Shown: positions 35,924 through 44,689 of the stretch, in pieces | Layout of the letters: the number at the start of each line of letters is the position of its first letter | Numbering within the stretch: the first letter of the stretch is position 1 | Assembly (NCBI RefSeq): GCF_039539005.1 | Contig: NZ_BAABCP010000001.1 | Span: 558,001 to 622,000, forward strand | DNA length: 64,000 nt | From: Microbacterium soli | GTDB lineage: Bacteria; Actinomycetota; Actinomycetes; Actinomycetales; Microbacteriaceae | Reading direction: 5' to 3' | Position numbers and translations under genes: made by a program | Notes under the pieces: generated by a model | Told to the model about the DNA's origin: nothing | The model's database searches: none | The model's input: only the letters and a program-made list of their open reading frames with translations

Positions 35924-37261
35924 TCAGGAGAAGATCGTCTTGGCCTGCGCCTCGAGACGCTTCTGGATCGCCAGGATGTTCGAACTGCTGGAGTCCTGGA
36001 TGAAGTCCTGGATACCGGAGAACGCCGCATCCGCCATCGCCGGATCCGTGTCGCGGTCGAGGAACTGCGAGACCGCCTTCTTCGACGCGATCAGTTCGGT
36101 CGACTTCTTCTGGATCGCGTTGTACTGCGCCGTGTCGATGCCCGTGGCCATGCCGACGTCCCACTGATCGGTCTTCAGGTAGGTGGCTTCGGCCTGTGCC
36201 GTGCCGAGGTACTCCAGCACCTTCTTCGCACCCGTCACGTTCTTGGCCTTGGCCGCGCACATGTAGCCATCCGCCGGAGCCTCCATGAAATCCGTCCCGT
36301 ACTGGGAGTTCACGGTCGGGAATTCGAAGAAGTCCAGGTCGGGCAGGTTGTCCGGCGAGTAGTTCGCACCGACCTGGTTCGACCCCTGGAACATCATCCC
36401 GGCGTTGCCGTTCTCCAGGTCCTTCGCCGCGTCCTGCCAGATGCGGCCGTTCGCCCCGTTCTGGCAGTACGGCAGCAGCTCGGCGTAGTGGTCGAAGACA
36501 TCGGTGACGCCCTTGTCCGTCCACGGGATCTCGTGCCGCATGAGCTGCATGTGGTAGTCGTATCCGTTGATGCGCAGGTCGAGCGTGTCGAAGAACCCGC
36601 ACCCCGGCCACAGATCCTTGTCGGCGAAGGCGATGGGCACCAGGCCGTCCGCCTTCATCTTCTTGGCGAGCGCGATCAGCTCGTCCCATGTCGTCGGGTC
36701 GGTGTAGCCCCGCTCCGTGAAGACGCTCTGATTGTGGAAGAACACCCACGGGTAGTTGTACATCGGCACGAAGTAGTAGTGCCCGTCGAGGCCCTTCGAC
36801 AGAGCGTGGGCGGCGGAACCGAAGTTGTCTCCGATGGCGTCCCAGACGTCGTCGATCGGCGTGGCGAGGCCCTGGTTGGCGAAGAAGGCCATGCGGAAGC
36901 CCGCGAACCAGGTGAACAGGTCGTCGGGGGTGGCCTGCAGGTAGTCGCTGATGCTGCTCTTGAAGGTCTCATGATCGACGAGATTGAGGGAGATGTCGAG
37001 CCCGGTCTTCTGCGCCGCCTCGTCGATGAGCGACTTCTGCGACTCCTTCACACCGGGGTTCGAGTTGTAGGAGCCGACCGTCACCTTCGTGTCGCCGTCG
37101 GCGCTTCCGCTGCGTCCGGAACCGCCGGCACCGGGGCTGCTGCAGGATGCCAGGGCCATGCTCGCCGCGCCGAAGAGCGTCGTCGCGGCGAAGCCGCCGA
37201 GCAGGGTCCTCCTCGTCATCAGATGGCGTTGAGAGTATGCGCGCAATTCCGAGTCGTTCAT
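35924..37261 (-). CDS. Tat-exported sugar ABC binding lipoprotein
   Basis: A 445-residue extracellular solute-binding protein. The N-terminus carries a twin-arginine motif (LMTRRTLLGGF) followed by a hydrophobic stretch and a lipobox (ALASC), so it is exported folded and lipid-anchored. The body has the CUT1 binding-protein layout (VGSYNSNPGVKESQ; FTWFAGFRMAFFANQG; TWDELIALAKKMKADG). It is the first structural gene of the ten-gene unit. A gaaagg site precedes the ATG at 37261. Palindromic TTTGGC/GCCAAA operators lie upstream at 37322-37356. Confidence 0.92.
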   Translation of the reverse strand: MNDSELRAYSQRHLMTRRTLLGGFAATTLFGAASMALASCSSPGAGGSGRSGSADGDTKVTVGSYNSNPGVKESQKSLIDEAAQKTGLDISLNLVDHETFKSSISDYLQATPDDLFTWFAGFRMAFFANQGLATPIDDVWDAIGDNFGSAAHALSKGLDGHYYFVPMYNYPWVFFHNQSVFTERGYTDPTTWDELIALAKKMKADGLVPIAFADKDLWPGCGFFDTLDLRINGYDYHMQLMRHEIPWTDKGVTDVFDHYAELLPYCQNGANGRIWQDAAKDLENGNAGMMFQGSNQVGANYSPDNLPDLDFFEFPTVNSQYGTDFMEAPADGYMCAAKAKNVTGAKKVLEYLGTAQAEATYLKTDQWDVGMATGIDTAQYNAIQKKSTELIASKKAVSQFLDRDTDPAMADAAFSGIQDFIQDSSSSNILAIQKRLEAQAKTIFS

Positions 37262-37321
37262 GCTCAACCTTTCAGGACGTCGTCGTCGAACTGCCTCTTG
37301 GTTGCGACCATGCCCGAAATG

Positions 37322-37356
37322 TTTGGCAGACATTACTGCCGTTTGGCTGGGCCAAA
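37322..37356. promoter_or_regulatory. Paired palindromic operators before the importer/GMC unit
   Basis: TTTGGC-tgg-GCCAAA (37342-37356) is a perfect 6-bp inverted repeat. Exactly 20 bp upstream another TTTGGC begins (37322), overlapped by GGCAG (37325-37329) and CTGCC (37336-37340) as a second dyad. Two sites two helical turns apart, in the gap between the IclR gene and the binding-protein gene, mirror the arrangement at 16074-16108. They are probably bound by the IclR protein encoded at 37443-38312. Confidence 0.6.
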
Positions 37357-37442
37357 TCAGCGTTACATCATCGTTATCGACGGTGCGGCCTGCGCTGGAA
37401 CCCGATGCGCTGCCTGCCCGCGCCGTCTTCTCGACGCCGACG

Positions 37443-38312
37443 TCAGATCGACCGGTGCGCTCCCCCGCGACGGCTCTCCCAGTCGCGGCGGGCCGTCGGC
37501 TGATACCCCAGGCGCTCCTCGATCGCGTGCACGGCCGCGGTGAGCGGAGGCAGATGCTGCTGCACGGTCTGCTGATTGAGGCGGGTCGACATGCCGACGA
37601 TGGTGAGCGCCGCCACGGCACGCCCACGATAGTCGTGCACCGGCATGGCGACCGAGCAGAGGCCGACCTCGCCCTCCTGCCAGCACGTGGCGAATCCTCG
37701 GCGCCTGGACCTGTCGAGCTCGTGCCGCAGCAGTTCGGGGTCCGTGATCGTCGCCGAGGTCAGCGCCGGCAGGCGCTCATGCAGCACCCGATCGTAGAAC
37801 ACGGGGTCAGCCCCGAACGCCAGCAGCACTTTCCCCGATGCCGTGGCGTGCAGAGGGAACCGGCGACCCGTGTTCGCCGTCACTCGGAACGGCGATGGCG
37901 CCTCACCGCGGTCCAGGTAGAGCACCGAGTCCTCGTCGAGGATGCCCAGCAGCACGAACTCCGAGGTCTCCGACGCGAGGCCGTCGAGGTAGTGCCGCGC
38001 GACGCGGGTGACCTCGACGCTGTTGGCGACCGAGGATCCCAGTTCGTACAGTCCCCAATCCAGCCGGTACGCACCGGTCACCGGATCCCGTGTCACGAAT
38101 CGCCGGGTCTCGAGCGTGGCCAGCAGGTGATACACCGCGGCTTTGCTCATCCCGCTCCGGCCGGCGATATCGGCCAGGCCGAGCCCGCGGGGCGCGGCCG
38201 CGATCACCTGCATGACGTCGATGGCGTGGTCGACCGACCTGACTCTGCGGGACCGTGGTCCCGGAGTGGCCGCCGCCGAGGCATCCTGCTCGTCCGCGTC
38301 GGGACTGATCAT
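37443..38312 (-). CDS. IclR-family transcriptional regulator
   Basis: A 289-residue regulator with a ~25-residue Ala/Ser-rich N-terminal tail. The winged helix follows (VDHAIDVMQVIAAAPRGLGL, recognition region MSKAAVYHLLATLETRRFV), then an IclR ligand domain (RFPLHATASGKVLLAF; RRRGFATCWQEGEVGLCSVA). It lies immediately upstream of, and in line with, the importer/GMC unit, from which it is separated by 181 nt with paired palindromes. The start at 38312 is preferred because the longer frame (38381) has no conserved sequence. The inducer is probably a metabolite of the imported compound. Confidence 0.88.
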   Translation of the reverse strand: MISPDADEQDASAAATPGPRSRRVRSVDHAIDVMQVIAAAPRGLGLADIAGRSGMSKAAVYHLLATLETRRFVTRDPVTGAYRLDWGLYELGSSVANSVEVTRVARHYLDGLASETSEFVLLGILDEDSVLYLDRGEAPSPFRVTANTGRRFPLHATASGKVLLAFGADPVFYDRVLHERLPALTSATITDPELLRHELDRSRRRGFATCWQEGEVGLCSVAMPVHDYRGRAVAALTIVGMSTRLNQQTVQQHLPPLTAAVHAIEERLGYQPTARRDWESRRGGAHRSI

Positions 38313-38441
38313 GGCTGTTCCCGTCTGGTGCACCACTCGCTTCGCGTCAAGTGTCGCACAGACTCGTCGTCGCCGGTCCATGGGCGGAGCGCGACCGGGA
38401 TCCCCCGTCGGTGCGCGGAGACCCCAGTCCGTCGCCCCCGG

Positions 38442-39326
38442 CTACGAGCGCAGCGTGCGCTCCGCGGCCTCCACGACGTTCGTCATGAGCAGGGCGACCG
38501 TCATGGGGCCCACGCCGCCGGGATTCGGCGAGAGGAAGCCCGCGACGTCTGCGACGTCCGGGTGCACGTCGCCGTAGACCTTGTTCTTCCCCGTCTCCGG
38601 GTCCGTCTCCCGCGTGACACCGACATCCAGCACCGCGGCACCGGGCTTCACGTCCGAGGCCCTGATGAGGTGCTTCACGCCGGCGCCGGCGACGATGACG
38701 TCGGCCTCACGCAGATACGGCGTCATGTCCGGCGTGCCGGTGTGCACCTGCGTGACGGTGGCGTTGACGGCCCGCCGGGTCAGCAGCAGACCCATCGGTC
38801 GCCCGATGGTCACACCGCGGCCGACGACGACGACGTGCTTGCCGTTCAGGTCGTAGTCGTTGCGCAGCAGCAGCTCGATCACTCCGCGCGGGGTGCACGG
38901 CAGCGGGGTGCGGATGGGGCCGTTGACGTTGAGCACCAGACGACCGAGGTTGGTGGGGTGCAGTCCGTCGGCGTCCTTCGCCGGATCGATGCGCTCGAGG
39001 ATGGCGTGCGTGTCGAGATGCTTCGGCAGCGGGAGCTGCACGATGTAGCCATGGCAGCTCGGATCGGCGTTGAGCTCATCGATGAGAGCCTCGACGTCCT
39101 CCTGCGTCGCGTCGCCGGGCAGCTCGCGCTGGATCGAGTTCATGCCGATGGCCTCGGACTGGCGGTGCTTCATGCCGACGTACAGCTGGGATGCGGGGTC
39201 GGCGCCCACCAGCACGGTGGCGATACCGGGGACGACGCCGCGCTCGCGCAGCGCCGCCACTCGCTCGGCCAGCTCGCTCTTGATCGCCGCCGCAGCGGCC
39301 TTCCCGTCGAGGAGCTTCGCGGTCAC
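38442..39326 (-). CDS. folD: Methylenetetrahydrofolate dehydrogenase/cyclohydrolase
   Basis: A 294-residue bifunctional FolD that interconverts 5,10-methylene- and 10-formyl-tetrahydrofolate. Landmarks are the catalytic [14 protein letters not shown] (Tyr and Lys), [32 protein letters not shown] and the C-terminal [15 protein letters not shown]. The GTG start overlaps the glyA stop (GTGA at 39323-39326), so it is expressed with glyA under the ZTP riboswitch. Confidence 0.97.
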   Translation of the reverse strand: MTAKLLDGKAAAAAIKSELAERVAALRERGVVPGIATVLVGADPASQLYVGMKHRQSEAIGMNSIQRELPGDATQEDVEALIDELNADPSCHGYIVQLPLPKHLDTHAILERIDPAKDADGLHPTNLGRLVLNVNGPIRTPLPCTPRGVIELLLRNDYDLNGKHVVVVGRGVTIGRPMGLLLTRRAVNATVTQVHTGTPDMTPYLREADVIVAGAGVKHLIRASDVKPGAAVLDVGVTRETDPETGKNKVYGDVHPDVADVAGFLSPNPGGVGPMTVALLMTNVVEAAERTLRS

Positions 39327-40597
39327 TGCTGCAGCCCGGGGTACAGCGGGAACGCCTCGGCCAGCGTTGCGACGCGGGCACGCAGCGCCTCCACGTCGGC
39401 ACCGGGCTGGAGCGCGAGGGCGATGACGTCGGCGACCTCGGTGAACTCCGCGTCTCCGAAGCCGCGGGTGGCGAGTGCCGGCGTGCCGATGCGCAGGCCC
39501 GAGGTGATCATCGGCGGGCGCGGGTCGTTGGGGACCGCGTTGCGGTTCACGGTGATGTGGATCTCGTGCAGCAGGTCCTCTGCCTGCTTGCCGTCGATCT
39601 CGGCGTCACGCAGGTCCACGAGCACGAGGTGCACATCCGTGCCGCCGGAGCGCACGGCGATGCCCGCGTCCTTCACGTCCTGCTGCGAGAGACGCTCGGC
39701 GATGATCTTCGCGCCCGACAGCACGCGCTGCTGGCGCTCGGCGAACTCGGGGGTCGCGGCGAGCTTGAACGCCGTGGCCTTGGCCGCGACGACGTGCATG
39801 AGCGGGCCGCCCTGCTGCCCCGGGAACACGGCCGAGTTGATCTTCTTGGCGATGTCGGCGTCGTTGGTGAGGATGAAGCCCGAGCGCGGTCCGCCGATGG
39901 TCTTGTGCACGGTCGAGGAGACGACGTGCGCGTGCGGCACGGGACTCGGGTGCAGGCCCGCGGCGACGAGCCCGGCGAAGTGCGCCATGTCGACCCACAG
40001 CAGCGCGCCGACCTCATCGGCGATGGCGCGGAACGCGGCGAAGTCCAGCTGGCGGGGGTACGCCGACCAGCCGGCGATGATGACCTTCGGCTTGTGCTCG
40101 ATGGCCAGCGCGCGGACCTCGTCCATGTCGATGACGGAGGTCTCCGGGTTCACCCCGTACGCGACGATGTTGTACAGCCGGCCGGAGAAGTTGATCTTCA
40201 TGCCGTGGGTGAGGTGCCCGCCCTGGTCGAGCGAGAGTCCCAGGAGGGTGTCGCCCGGGCGCGCGATGGCGTGCAGCACGGCGGCGTTGGCCGATGCGCC
40301 GGAGTGCGGCTGAACGTTCGCGAACTCGGAGCCGAACAGCGCCTTGGCGCGCTCGATCGCCAGGGATTCGGCGACATCGACCTCCTCGCAACCGCCGTAG
40401 TAGCGACGGCCGGGGTAGCCCTCGGCGTACTTGTTGGTGAGCACCGAACCCTGCGACTGCAGCACGGAGACGGGCACGAAGTTCTCGGACGCGATCATCT
40501 CGAGGTAGGTGCGCTGCCGGTTCAGCTCGCGCTCGAGCACCTCGGCGATCTCCGGGTCGACCTCGGCGAGCGGCGCGTTGAAGTATCGGTCGGTCAT
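39323..40597 (-). CDS. glyA: Serine hydroxymethyltransferase
   Basis: A 424-residue PLP enzyme converting serine and tetrahydrofolate to glycine and methylene-tetrahydrofolate. Visible are [13 protein letters not shown], the PLP lysine region [15 protein letters not shown], and [11 protein letters not shown] near the C-terminus. The start at 40597 gives the standard [15 protein letters not shown]-terminus and has aggag 8 nt upstream. It is preceded by a ZTP riboswitch at 40641-40712 and coupled to folD, a common actinobacterial one-carbon unit. Confidence 0.97.
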   Translation of the reverse strand: MTDRYFNAPLAEVDPEIAEVLERELNRQRTYLEMIASENFVPVSVLQSQGSVLTNKYAEGYPGRRYYGGCEEVDVAESLAIERAKALFGSEFANVQPHSGASANAAVLHAIARPGDTLLGLSLDQGGHLTHGMKINFSGRLYNIVAYGVNPETSVIDMDEVRALAIEHKPKVIIAGWSAYPRQLDFAAFRAIADEVGALLWVDMAHFAGLVAAGLHPSPVPHAHVVSSTVHKTIGGPRSGFILTNDADIAKKINSAVFPGQQGGPLMHVVAAKATAFKLAATPEFAERQQRVLSGAKIIAERLSQQDVKDAGIAVRSGGTDVHLVLVDLRDAEIDGKQAEDLLHEIHITVNRNAVPNDPRPPMITSGLRIGTPALATRGFGDAEFTEVADVIALALQPGADVEALRARVATLAEAFPLYPGLQQ

Positions 40598-40640
40598 GGC
40601 AATCTCCTGTTCACATGGGAAAGGGGTGTGTTCCTCATCG

Positions 40641-40712
40641 GCCCAGGCGCGCGGTCGAACTCCTCGAGGTCGCTCCCCGGTGGTCACACCCACCCAGACG
40701 CCAGTCGCGACC
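40641..40712 (-). ncRNA. ZTP (pfl) riboswitch
   Basis: Reading the minus strand from 40712, GGTCGCGACTGGCG opens the element and GACCACCGGGGAGCGACC follows, closing a GGTCGC/GCGACC outer helix. The trailing CGCGCCTGGGC (around 40651-40641) supplies the pseudoknot strand. These are the conserved blocks of the pfl motif that binds ZTP/ZMP, signals of folate shortage, and it lies 43 nt before glyA. Family and context match very well; the expression platform is not resolved. Confidence 0.92.
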
Positions 40713-40717
40713 ACATG

Positions 40718-40747
40718 AGTTTACCGGATGCCGATGCCGTGTGTCCG
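40718..40747 (-). promoter_or_regulatory. Promoter of the riboswitch-glyA-folD unit
   Basis: On the minus strand CGGACA (40747-40742) and TAAACT (40723-40718) are 18 nt apart. Transcription would start at about 40711, precisely at the 5' edge of the riboswitch fold. Confidence 0.55.
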
Positions 40748-40852
40748 GCGCGTCCGCACGGCGCGTCCGCGCTCCCGACGGTTTCGCGAGAGACTGGAGC
40801 GCGACGGCGCGCGCACCGCGTCCGCCGCACCGCACACCCCCTGGAGCGCACG

Positions 40853-42043
40853 ATGACACCGACCACCCCCTCCCGCGGCTCGCGGCTCATCCATTCCGTC
40901 CGGATCGTCGACGGCGACGGCTCGATCACGGAGGACGGCTGGGTGCGCTTCGAGGCCGGCATCGTGTCCGCGCGCGGCACGGGGTCGGACAGACCGGATG
41001 CCGACGAGGTCGTCGACGCCGCCGCCGTCGCCGGACCGGCGGCCGTCCTCACTCCCGGCTTCGTCGACATCCACGGGCACGGTGGCGCGGGAGCCGCGTA
41101 CGACTCCGGCGCGGATGCCATCCGCACCGGCCGGGACATGCATCGCGAGCACGGTACGACGCGCGCGGTCATCTCCCTCGTCACCGCCACGATCGACCAG
41201 CTCGCCGAGCAGGTGGCGACGATCGCCGACCTGGTGCAGACGGATGCCGGGGTGCTCGGCAGTCACCTCGAGGGCCCGTTCCTCGACCCCGGCCACCACG
41301 GCGCACACGAGCCGTCGCTGCTGCGCGATCCCGATGCCGACGCCATCGCGCGCCTGCTGGAGGCGGGGCGCGGGACGGTGCGGCAGGTGACGCTGGCACC
41401 GGAGCTGCCCGGCGGCATCGACGCGGTGCGCCAGATCACGGCGGCGGGTGCGGCTGTGGCCGTGGGGCACACGAACGCGGATGCCGGGATGGCCCGCGCC
41501 GCCTTCGAGGCCGGCGCCTCGATCCTCACCCACGCCTTCAACGCGATGAACGGCATCCATCACCGCGCGCCCGGCCCCGTGCTCATCGCCGCGGCCGATC
41601 ACAGGGTCGTCCTGGAGGGCATCGCCGACAACATCCATCTCGACCCGCACATCATCAAACTGCTCTTCGATGCGGCACCGGGCCGGGTGGCGCTCATCAC
41701 GGATGCGATGGCGGCGGCGGGCAGCGCGGACGGCCACTACGACCTGGGCGCGGTGAAGGTGACCGTCACCGACGGGGTGGCGCGCACCGACGCCGACGGG
41801 GCGATCGCCGGATCCACGCTCAGACAGGATGCCGCGCTGCGCAACGCGGTCGACGCGGGCGTCGCCCTCGGCGAGGCCGTGCGGGCGCTGACGGCGACAC
41901 CGGCGTCCGCGGTGGGCTTCGGCGGCTCGCTGGGTCTGCTGCACCCGGGTTTCACGGCGGATGCCGTGCTGCTGGACGCCGACCTCGCCGTCCGCGGCGT
42001 ATGGACGGGCGCCGCGCCGGTGCACCGTTCCGCGGTGAGCTGA
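40853..42043 (+). CDS. nagA: N-acetylglucosamine-6-phosphate deacetylase
   Basis: A 396-residue amidohydrolase. The metal region is PGFVDIHGHGGAG, the substrate-side glutamate is in LGSHLEGPFLDPGHHGAH, metal histidines are in VGHTNAD and THAFNAMN, and the catalytic Asp is in VALITDAMAAAG. It removes the acetyl group from GlcNAc-6-P during recycling or chitin use. It is divergent from the riboswitch-glyA unit. nagB, which takes the next step, lies 4.4 kb away on the opposite strand. The ATG at 40853 has a weak ggagcg ribosome site. Confidence 0.93.
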   Translation: MTPTTPSRGSRLIHSVRIVDGDGSITEDGWVRFEAGIVSARGTGSDRPDADEVVDAAAVAGPAAVLTPGFVDIHGHGGAGAAYDSGADAIRTGRDMHREHGTTRAVISLVTATIDQLAEQVATIADLVQTDAGVLGSHLEGPFLDPGHHGAHEPSLLRDPDADAIARLLEAGRGTVRQVTLAPELPGGIDAVRQITAAGAAVAVGHTNADAGMARAAFEAGASILTHAFNAMNGIHHRAPGPVLIAAADHRVVLEGIADNIHLDPHIIKLLFDAAPGRVALITDAMAAAGSADGHYDLGAVKVTVTDGVARTDADGAIAGSTLRQDAALRNAVDAGVALGEAVRALTATPASAVGFGGSLGLLHPGFTADAVLLDADLAVRGVWTGAAPVHRSAVS

Positions 42044-42451
42044 TCCCGCCGGCGCCGCGCACACGCGCGGGCATCGGCGAGGCGGGACCACCGGTCTCCC
42101 CAGCTCGGCGGCCCCGCCTCTCCTCGAGCCGATCAGGTCGGAGTCTCCTCCCCCGAGGACTCCGTCCCGACCACGTTCTCCGCCGCGACGCTGTCGCGAC
42201 GACTCCATCCGCACCGCCCCCCGGTGGTGGCATCAGGAGTGCTCTACGAGAAGAGACGGCGCAGGACGGGTTTCATTACGCCGGTTCGTGAAAATCTTCC
42301 GAACGGATTCTGGGAGCGCTCCTGAAGGTTGTGGACAGGGGTGGCCTTCGCGCGCGTTTCAGGGGAGAATGTCGAAGACGCGTGATGAATGAGCCATCCA
42401 CGCGTCTCTTGTTGTGAACGCGTTCCGGGGAGCGCGCGAGCGAAGGACCAC
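42044..42451. other. 408-nt intergenic region with leader hairpin before the sigma-factor gene
   Basis: No gene is supportable here. The only clear structure is a 9-bp perfect inverted repeat AGACGCGTG (42376-42384)/CACGCGTCT (42399-42407) with a 14-nt loop, 44 nt before the sigma start. It is followed by ctcttgttgtg, so it could be an attenuator-like hairpin or an operator. TTCAGG/CCTGAA words flank 42320-42362. Whether the sigma factor drives its own promoter here cannot be told. Confidence 0.45.
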
Positions 42452-44272
42452 GTGGAAGACCAGAGTTCAAGGACATCAGCTGCCGCTGACGCCGATCTCG
42501 TGCTGCGCACGCGATCGGGCGACGCGGAAGCCTTCGGCGAACTCTGGCGTCGGCATTACCGCTCGGGGATCACCGTGGCGCGCTCGGTCACCTCCTCGAT
42601 CGATCCCGATGATCTCGTGCAGGAGTCGTACGCGCGGATCTACCAGGCCATCCTCAAGGGCGGAGGGCCCAACGGCTCGTTCCGCGCCTACCTGTTCACG
42701 AGCATCCGCAACACGGCTGCGGCCTGGGGACGCGCCCGCCACGAGAGCACGATCGAGGAGCTCGAGGTCGTCGATCCCGCCAGCACGGATGCCGCGGTGA
42801 ACGAGGAGCTCGATCGCGGGCTGACCGCCCAGGCGTTCCGATCCCTGCCCTCGCGCTGGCAGGAGGTGCTCTGGTACTCGGAGATCGAGCAGATGAAGCC
42901 GGCGGCGATCGGCACGCTGCTGGGCATGAGCGCCGGCGCGGTCTCACAGCTCGCGTTCCGTGCCCGCGAGGGTCTGCGAGAGGCCTGGGTCCAGGCCCAC
43001 CTGCGCAGCGTCGGCGAGGGATCCGAGTGCCGGTGGACGATCGAGCATCTCGGCGCCTACTCCCGCGGCAATCTCGGCTCTCGATCCCAGCAGCGCGCCG
43101 ACAGGCATCTGGAGTCGTGCACGCGCTGCATGATCGTTGCGGCGGAGGCGAAGGACGTCTCCAGCAGGCTCGCACTCGTGCTCCTCCCCCTCGTGCTGGG
43201 CGTCACCGGCGCGTCCGCGTACCTCGCGACGCTGCAGGGCGCGGGCGCCCCCGTCGTCGCTCTGGCCGCCATGCCGTCGAGCGTCGTCGAGGGCGCCGTC
43301 GTCGCAGGGTCGGGCGCAGCCACAGGCTCCGCGTCCGCCGTGTCGGGCTCCGCGACCTCGGGCTCCGGAGCGTCTTCGGGTTCCGCGGCGGCGGGGTCGG
43401 CCACGGCAGGGTCGAGTTCCGTCGGCGGGCTCGGGGCCCTGGTCGGCGTGGGTTCGGCCGCACTCATCGTGGCGGGTGTCGTGGCCGCAGCAGCGGTGCT
43501 CCCGGGCATGCTCAGCTCCGCTCCGGCGACCTCGCAGCCGAGTGCCACCGACCGTGAGCAGTCCGGCCTCTCCTCGGAGGTCGTCCCGGACCCGGCGATG
43601 GAGGCCGACGATCCGCTGGTGATCGAACTGGAGGAGCAGACTCCGCCAGAACCGGAGCCGGAACCCGAGCCGTCGGAGCCCGAGGTCGCACCGCAGCTCG
43701 ACACCGTTCCCGCTCGACAGCACCCGGATGTCGCGGATCCCCCCGCGGAGCCGGAGGCTCAGCCAGAACCGGAAACCGAGCCGGAACCCGAACCCGAGCC
43801 GGAACCCGAACCCGAGCCGGAACCCGAACCCGAGCCGGAACCCGAACCCGAGCCGGAACCCGAACCCGAGCCGGAACCCGAGCCCGACCCTCAGCCGGAG
43901 CCGTCACCCGACCCGGAGACCGAGGTGCCGGGGTCGCCGGAGGATCGACCCGGGCTGCCGGTGGGCGTGCCCGGGCTCGGCAAGGGGATGGTCGCCTGGA
44001 GCATCCCGGATCACACGGTGCACTACCTGGTCCTCTTCACCGGTGAGCCCGGTGTGACGGTGCGCGCGACGCTGGGCGACAGCGTGCAGGAGATCACGAT
44101 CCGCAAGCGCGGCAGGGCCCTGCTGAATCTCGATCCGACCTGGCAGCAGGTGTGCGAGGACGCTCCACTGTCGTACGGGTATGCGGACGGCGACGAAGTC
44201 GGCGAGGTGGCGGTCGTGCGGCTCTCCGAGCTCAGCCGGTTCGCGCCGCCGCCGGGACAGTGCAAGCTCTGA
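42452..44272 (+). CDS. Membrane-anchored ECF-type sigma factor fused to a zinc anti-sigma-like domain and Glu-Pro repeat
   Basis: A 606-residue multidomain protein. Residues ~10-75 are sigma region 2 ([28 protein letters not shown]). Region 4 follows near 125-180 ([35 protein letters not shown]). A zinc anti-sigma-like motif (RHLESCTRC) is near 217-226. Two hydrophobic segments (about 237-256 and 328-354) flank a Gly/Ser/Ala-rich stretch. Then comes a Glu-Pro tract (to ~480) and a ~120-residue C-terminal domain of unknown fold with two cysteines (VCEDAP, GQCKL). The GTG start is chosen for gaagga 4 nt upstream; the ATG at 42389 lacks one. Release from the membrane may activate it (inference). 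Confidence 0.8.
   Translation: MEDQSSRTSAAADADLVLRTRSGDAEAFGELWRRHYRSGITVARSVTSSIDPDDLVQESYARIYQAILKGGGPNGSFRAYLFTSIRNTAAAWGRARHESTIEELEVVDPASTDAAVNEELDRGLTAQAFRSLPSRWQEVLWYSEIEQMKPAAIGTLLGMSAGAVSQLAFRAREGLREAWVQAHLRSVGEGSECRWTIEHLGAYSRGNLGSRSQQRADRHLESCTRCMIVAAEAKDVSSRLALVLLPLVLGVTGASAYLATLQGAGAPVVALAAMPSSVVEGAVVAGSGAATGSASAVSGSATSGSGASSGSAAAGSATAGSSSVGGLGALVGVGSAALIVAGVVAAAAVLPGMLSSAPATSQPSATDREQSGLSSEVVPDPAMEADDPLVIELEEQTPPEPEPEPEPSEPEVAPQLDTVPARQHPDVADPPAEPEAQPEPETEPEPEPEPEPEPEPEPEPEPEPEPEPEPEPEPEPEPDPQPEPSPDPETEVPGSPEDRPGLPVGVPGLGKGMVAWSIPDHTVHYLVLFTGEPGVTVRATLGDSVQEITIRKRGRALLNLDPTWQQVCEDAPLSYGYADGDEVGEVAVVRLSELSRFAPPPGQCKL
43781..43882 (+). repeat. Tandem 18-bp repeat encoding Glu-Pro
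   Basis: Five perfect head-to-tail copies of ccggaacccgaacccgag (43781-43870) plus a 12-nt partial copy. Each encodes three Glu-Pro pairs in frame. Exact DNA identity between copies, with mixed CCG/CCC and GAA/GAG codons kept in register, points to recent slippage expansion, so copy number may vary between strains. The Glu-Pro rod would span the cell wall if the following domain is outside. Confidence 0.95.
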
Positions 44273-44310
44273 GAGCGGGTCGGCCGACCCGGCTGTTCGG
44301 CCCCGCCGCC

Positions 44311-44323
44311 TAGACTTGAACGC
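44311..44323 (+). promoter_or_regulatory. Leaderless-type -10 before 44324
   Basis: TAGACT (44311-44316) ends 7 nt before the ATG at 44324, fitting a transcript that begins at or next to the start codon. No recognisable -35 is present. Confidence 0.45.
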
Positions 44324-44689
44324 ATGCCCGAGGATTCCGCCGCCGACCTGAACCGCCCCGCGCCGAACGCCCTGGATCTCATCCGCGTGGTGGTGCTGCT
44401 GGTCGCTCTGATCTCCCTCGCGCTGTGGGGCTTCGGCAGTTGGTCCATGCCCTGGAGCATCGTGATCGGCATCGGCACCCCCGTCGTGACCCTCCTGGTG
44501 TGGGCGCTGTTCCTCTCCCCGCGCGCGGTGCTGCACCTGCATCCGTTCCTGCGCGCACTCGTGGAGCTGCTCGTCTACGCCGCCGTGACGCTGGCGTGGT
44601 GGTCGCTCGGGCAGGCCTGGATCGGCATCGCCTTCGCCGTGGTGGCCGTCGCCGCGGGCGTCATCGCCGGCCGGCGAGCGCTGGCATGA
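44324..44689 (+). CDS. YrdB-type (DUF2568) small membrane protein
   Basis: A 121-residue protein with four hydrophobic helices: ALDLIRVVVLLVALISLALW, IVIGIGTPVVTLLVWALF, ALVELLVYAAVTLAWWSLG and IAFAVVAVAAGVIAG. The SPRAVLHLHPFLRALVEL loop is the mark of the DUF2568/YrdB family of unknown function. The next gene overlaps its stop by 4 nt, so the two are co-translated, though no functional link is known. Likely transcribed as a leaderless message. Confidence 0.8.
   Translation: MPEDSAADLNRPAPNALDLIRVVVLLVALISLALWGFGSWSMPWSIVIGIGTPVVTLLVWALFLSPRAVLHLHPFLRALVELLVYAAVTLAWWSLGQAWIGIAFAVVAVAAGVIAGRRALA

Noticed and set aside
40602..40614. Near match to the linker repeat (gaacaggagatt on the minus strand) just before glyA
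   Set aside because: Here aggag is the glyA ribosome site; a single copy without the inverted partners is best taken as chance.
42389..42451. ATG at 42389 as the sigma-factor start
   Set aside because: No ribosome site precedes it and it lies inside the leader hairpin. The GTG at 42452 has gaagga and begins the conserved part.
42244..42510. Short minus-strand frames before the sigma gene as small proteins
   Set aside because: They have no ribosome site, overlap the sigma start antisense and look like composition artefacts.
43781..43882. Tandem repeat considered as a CRISPR array
   Set aside because: Copies are directly adjacent without spacers and encode Glu-Pro in frame.
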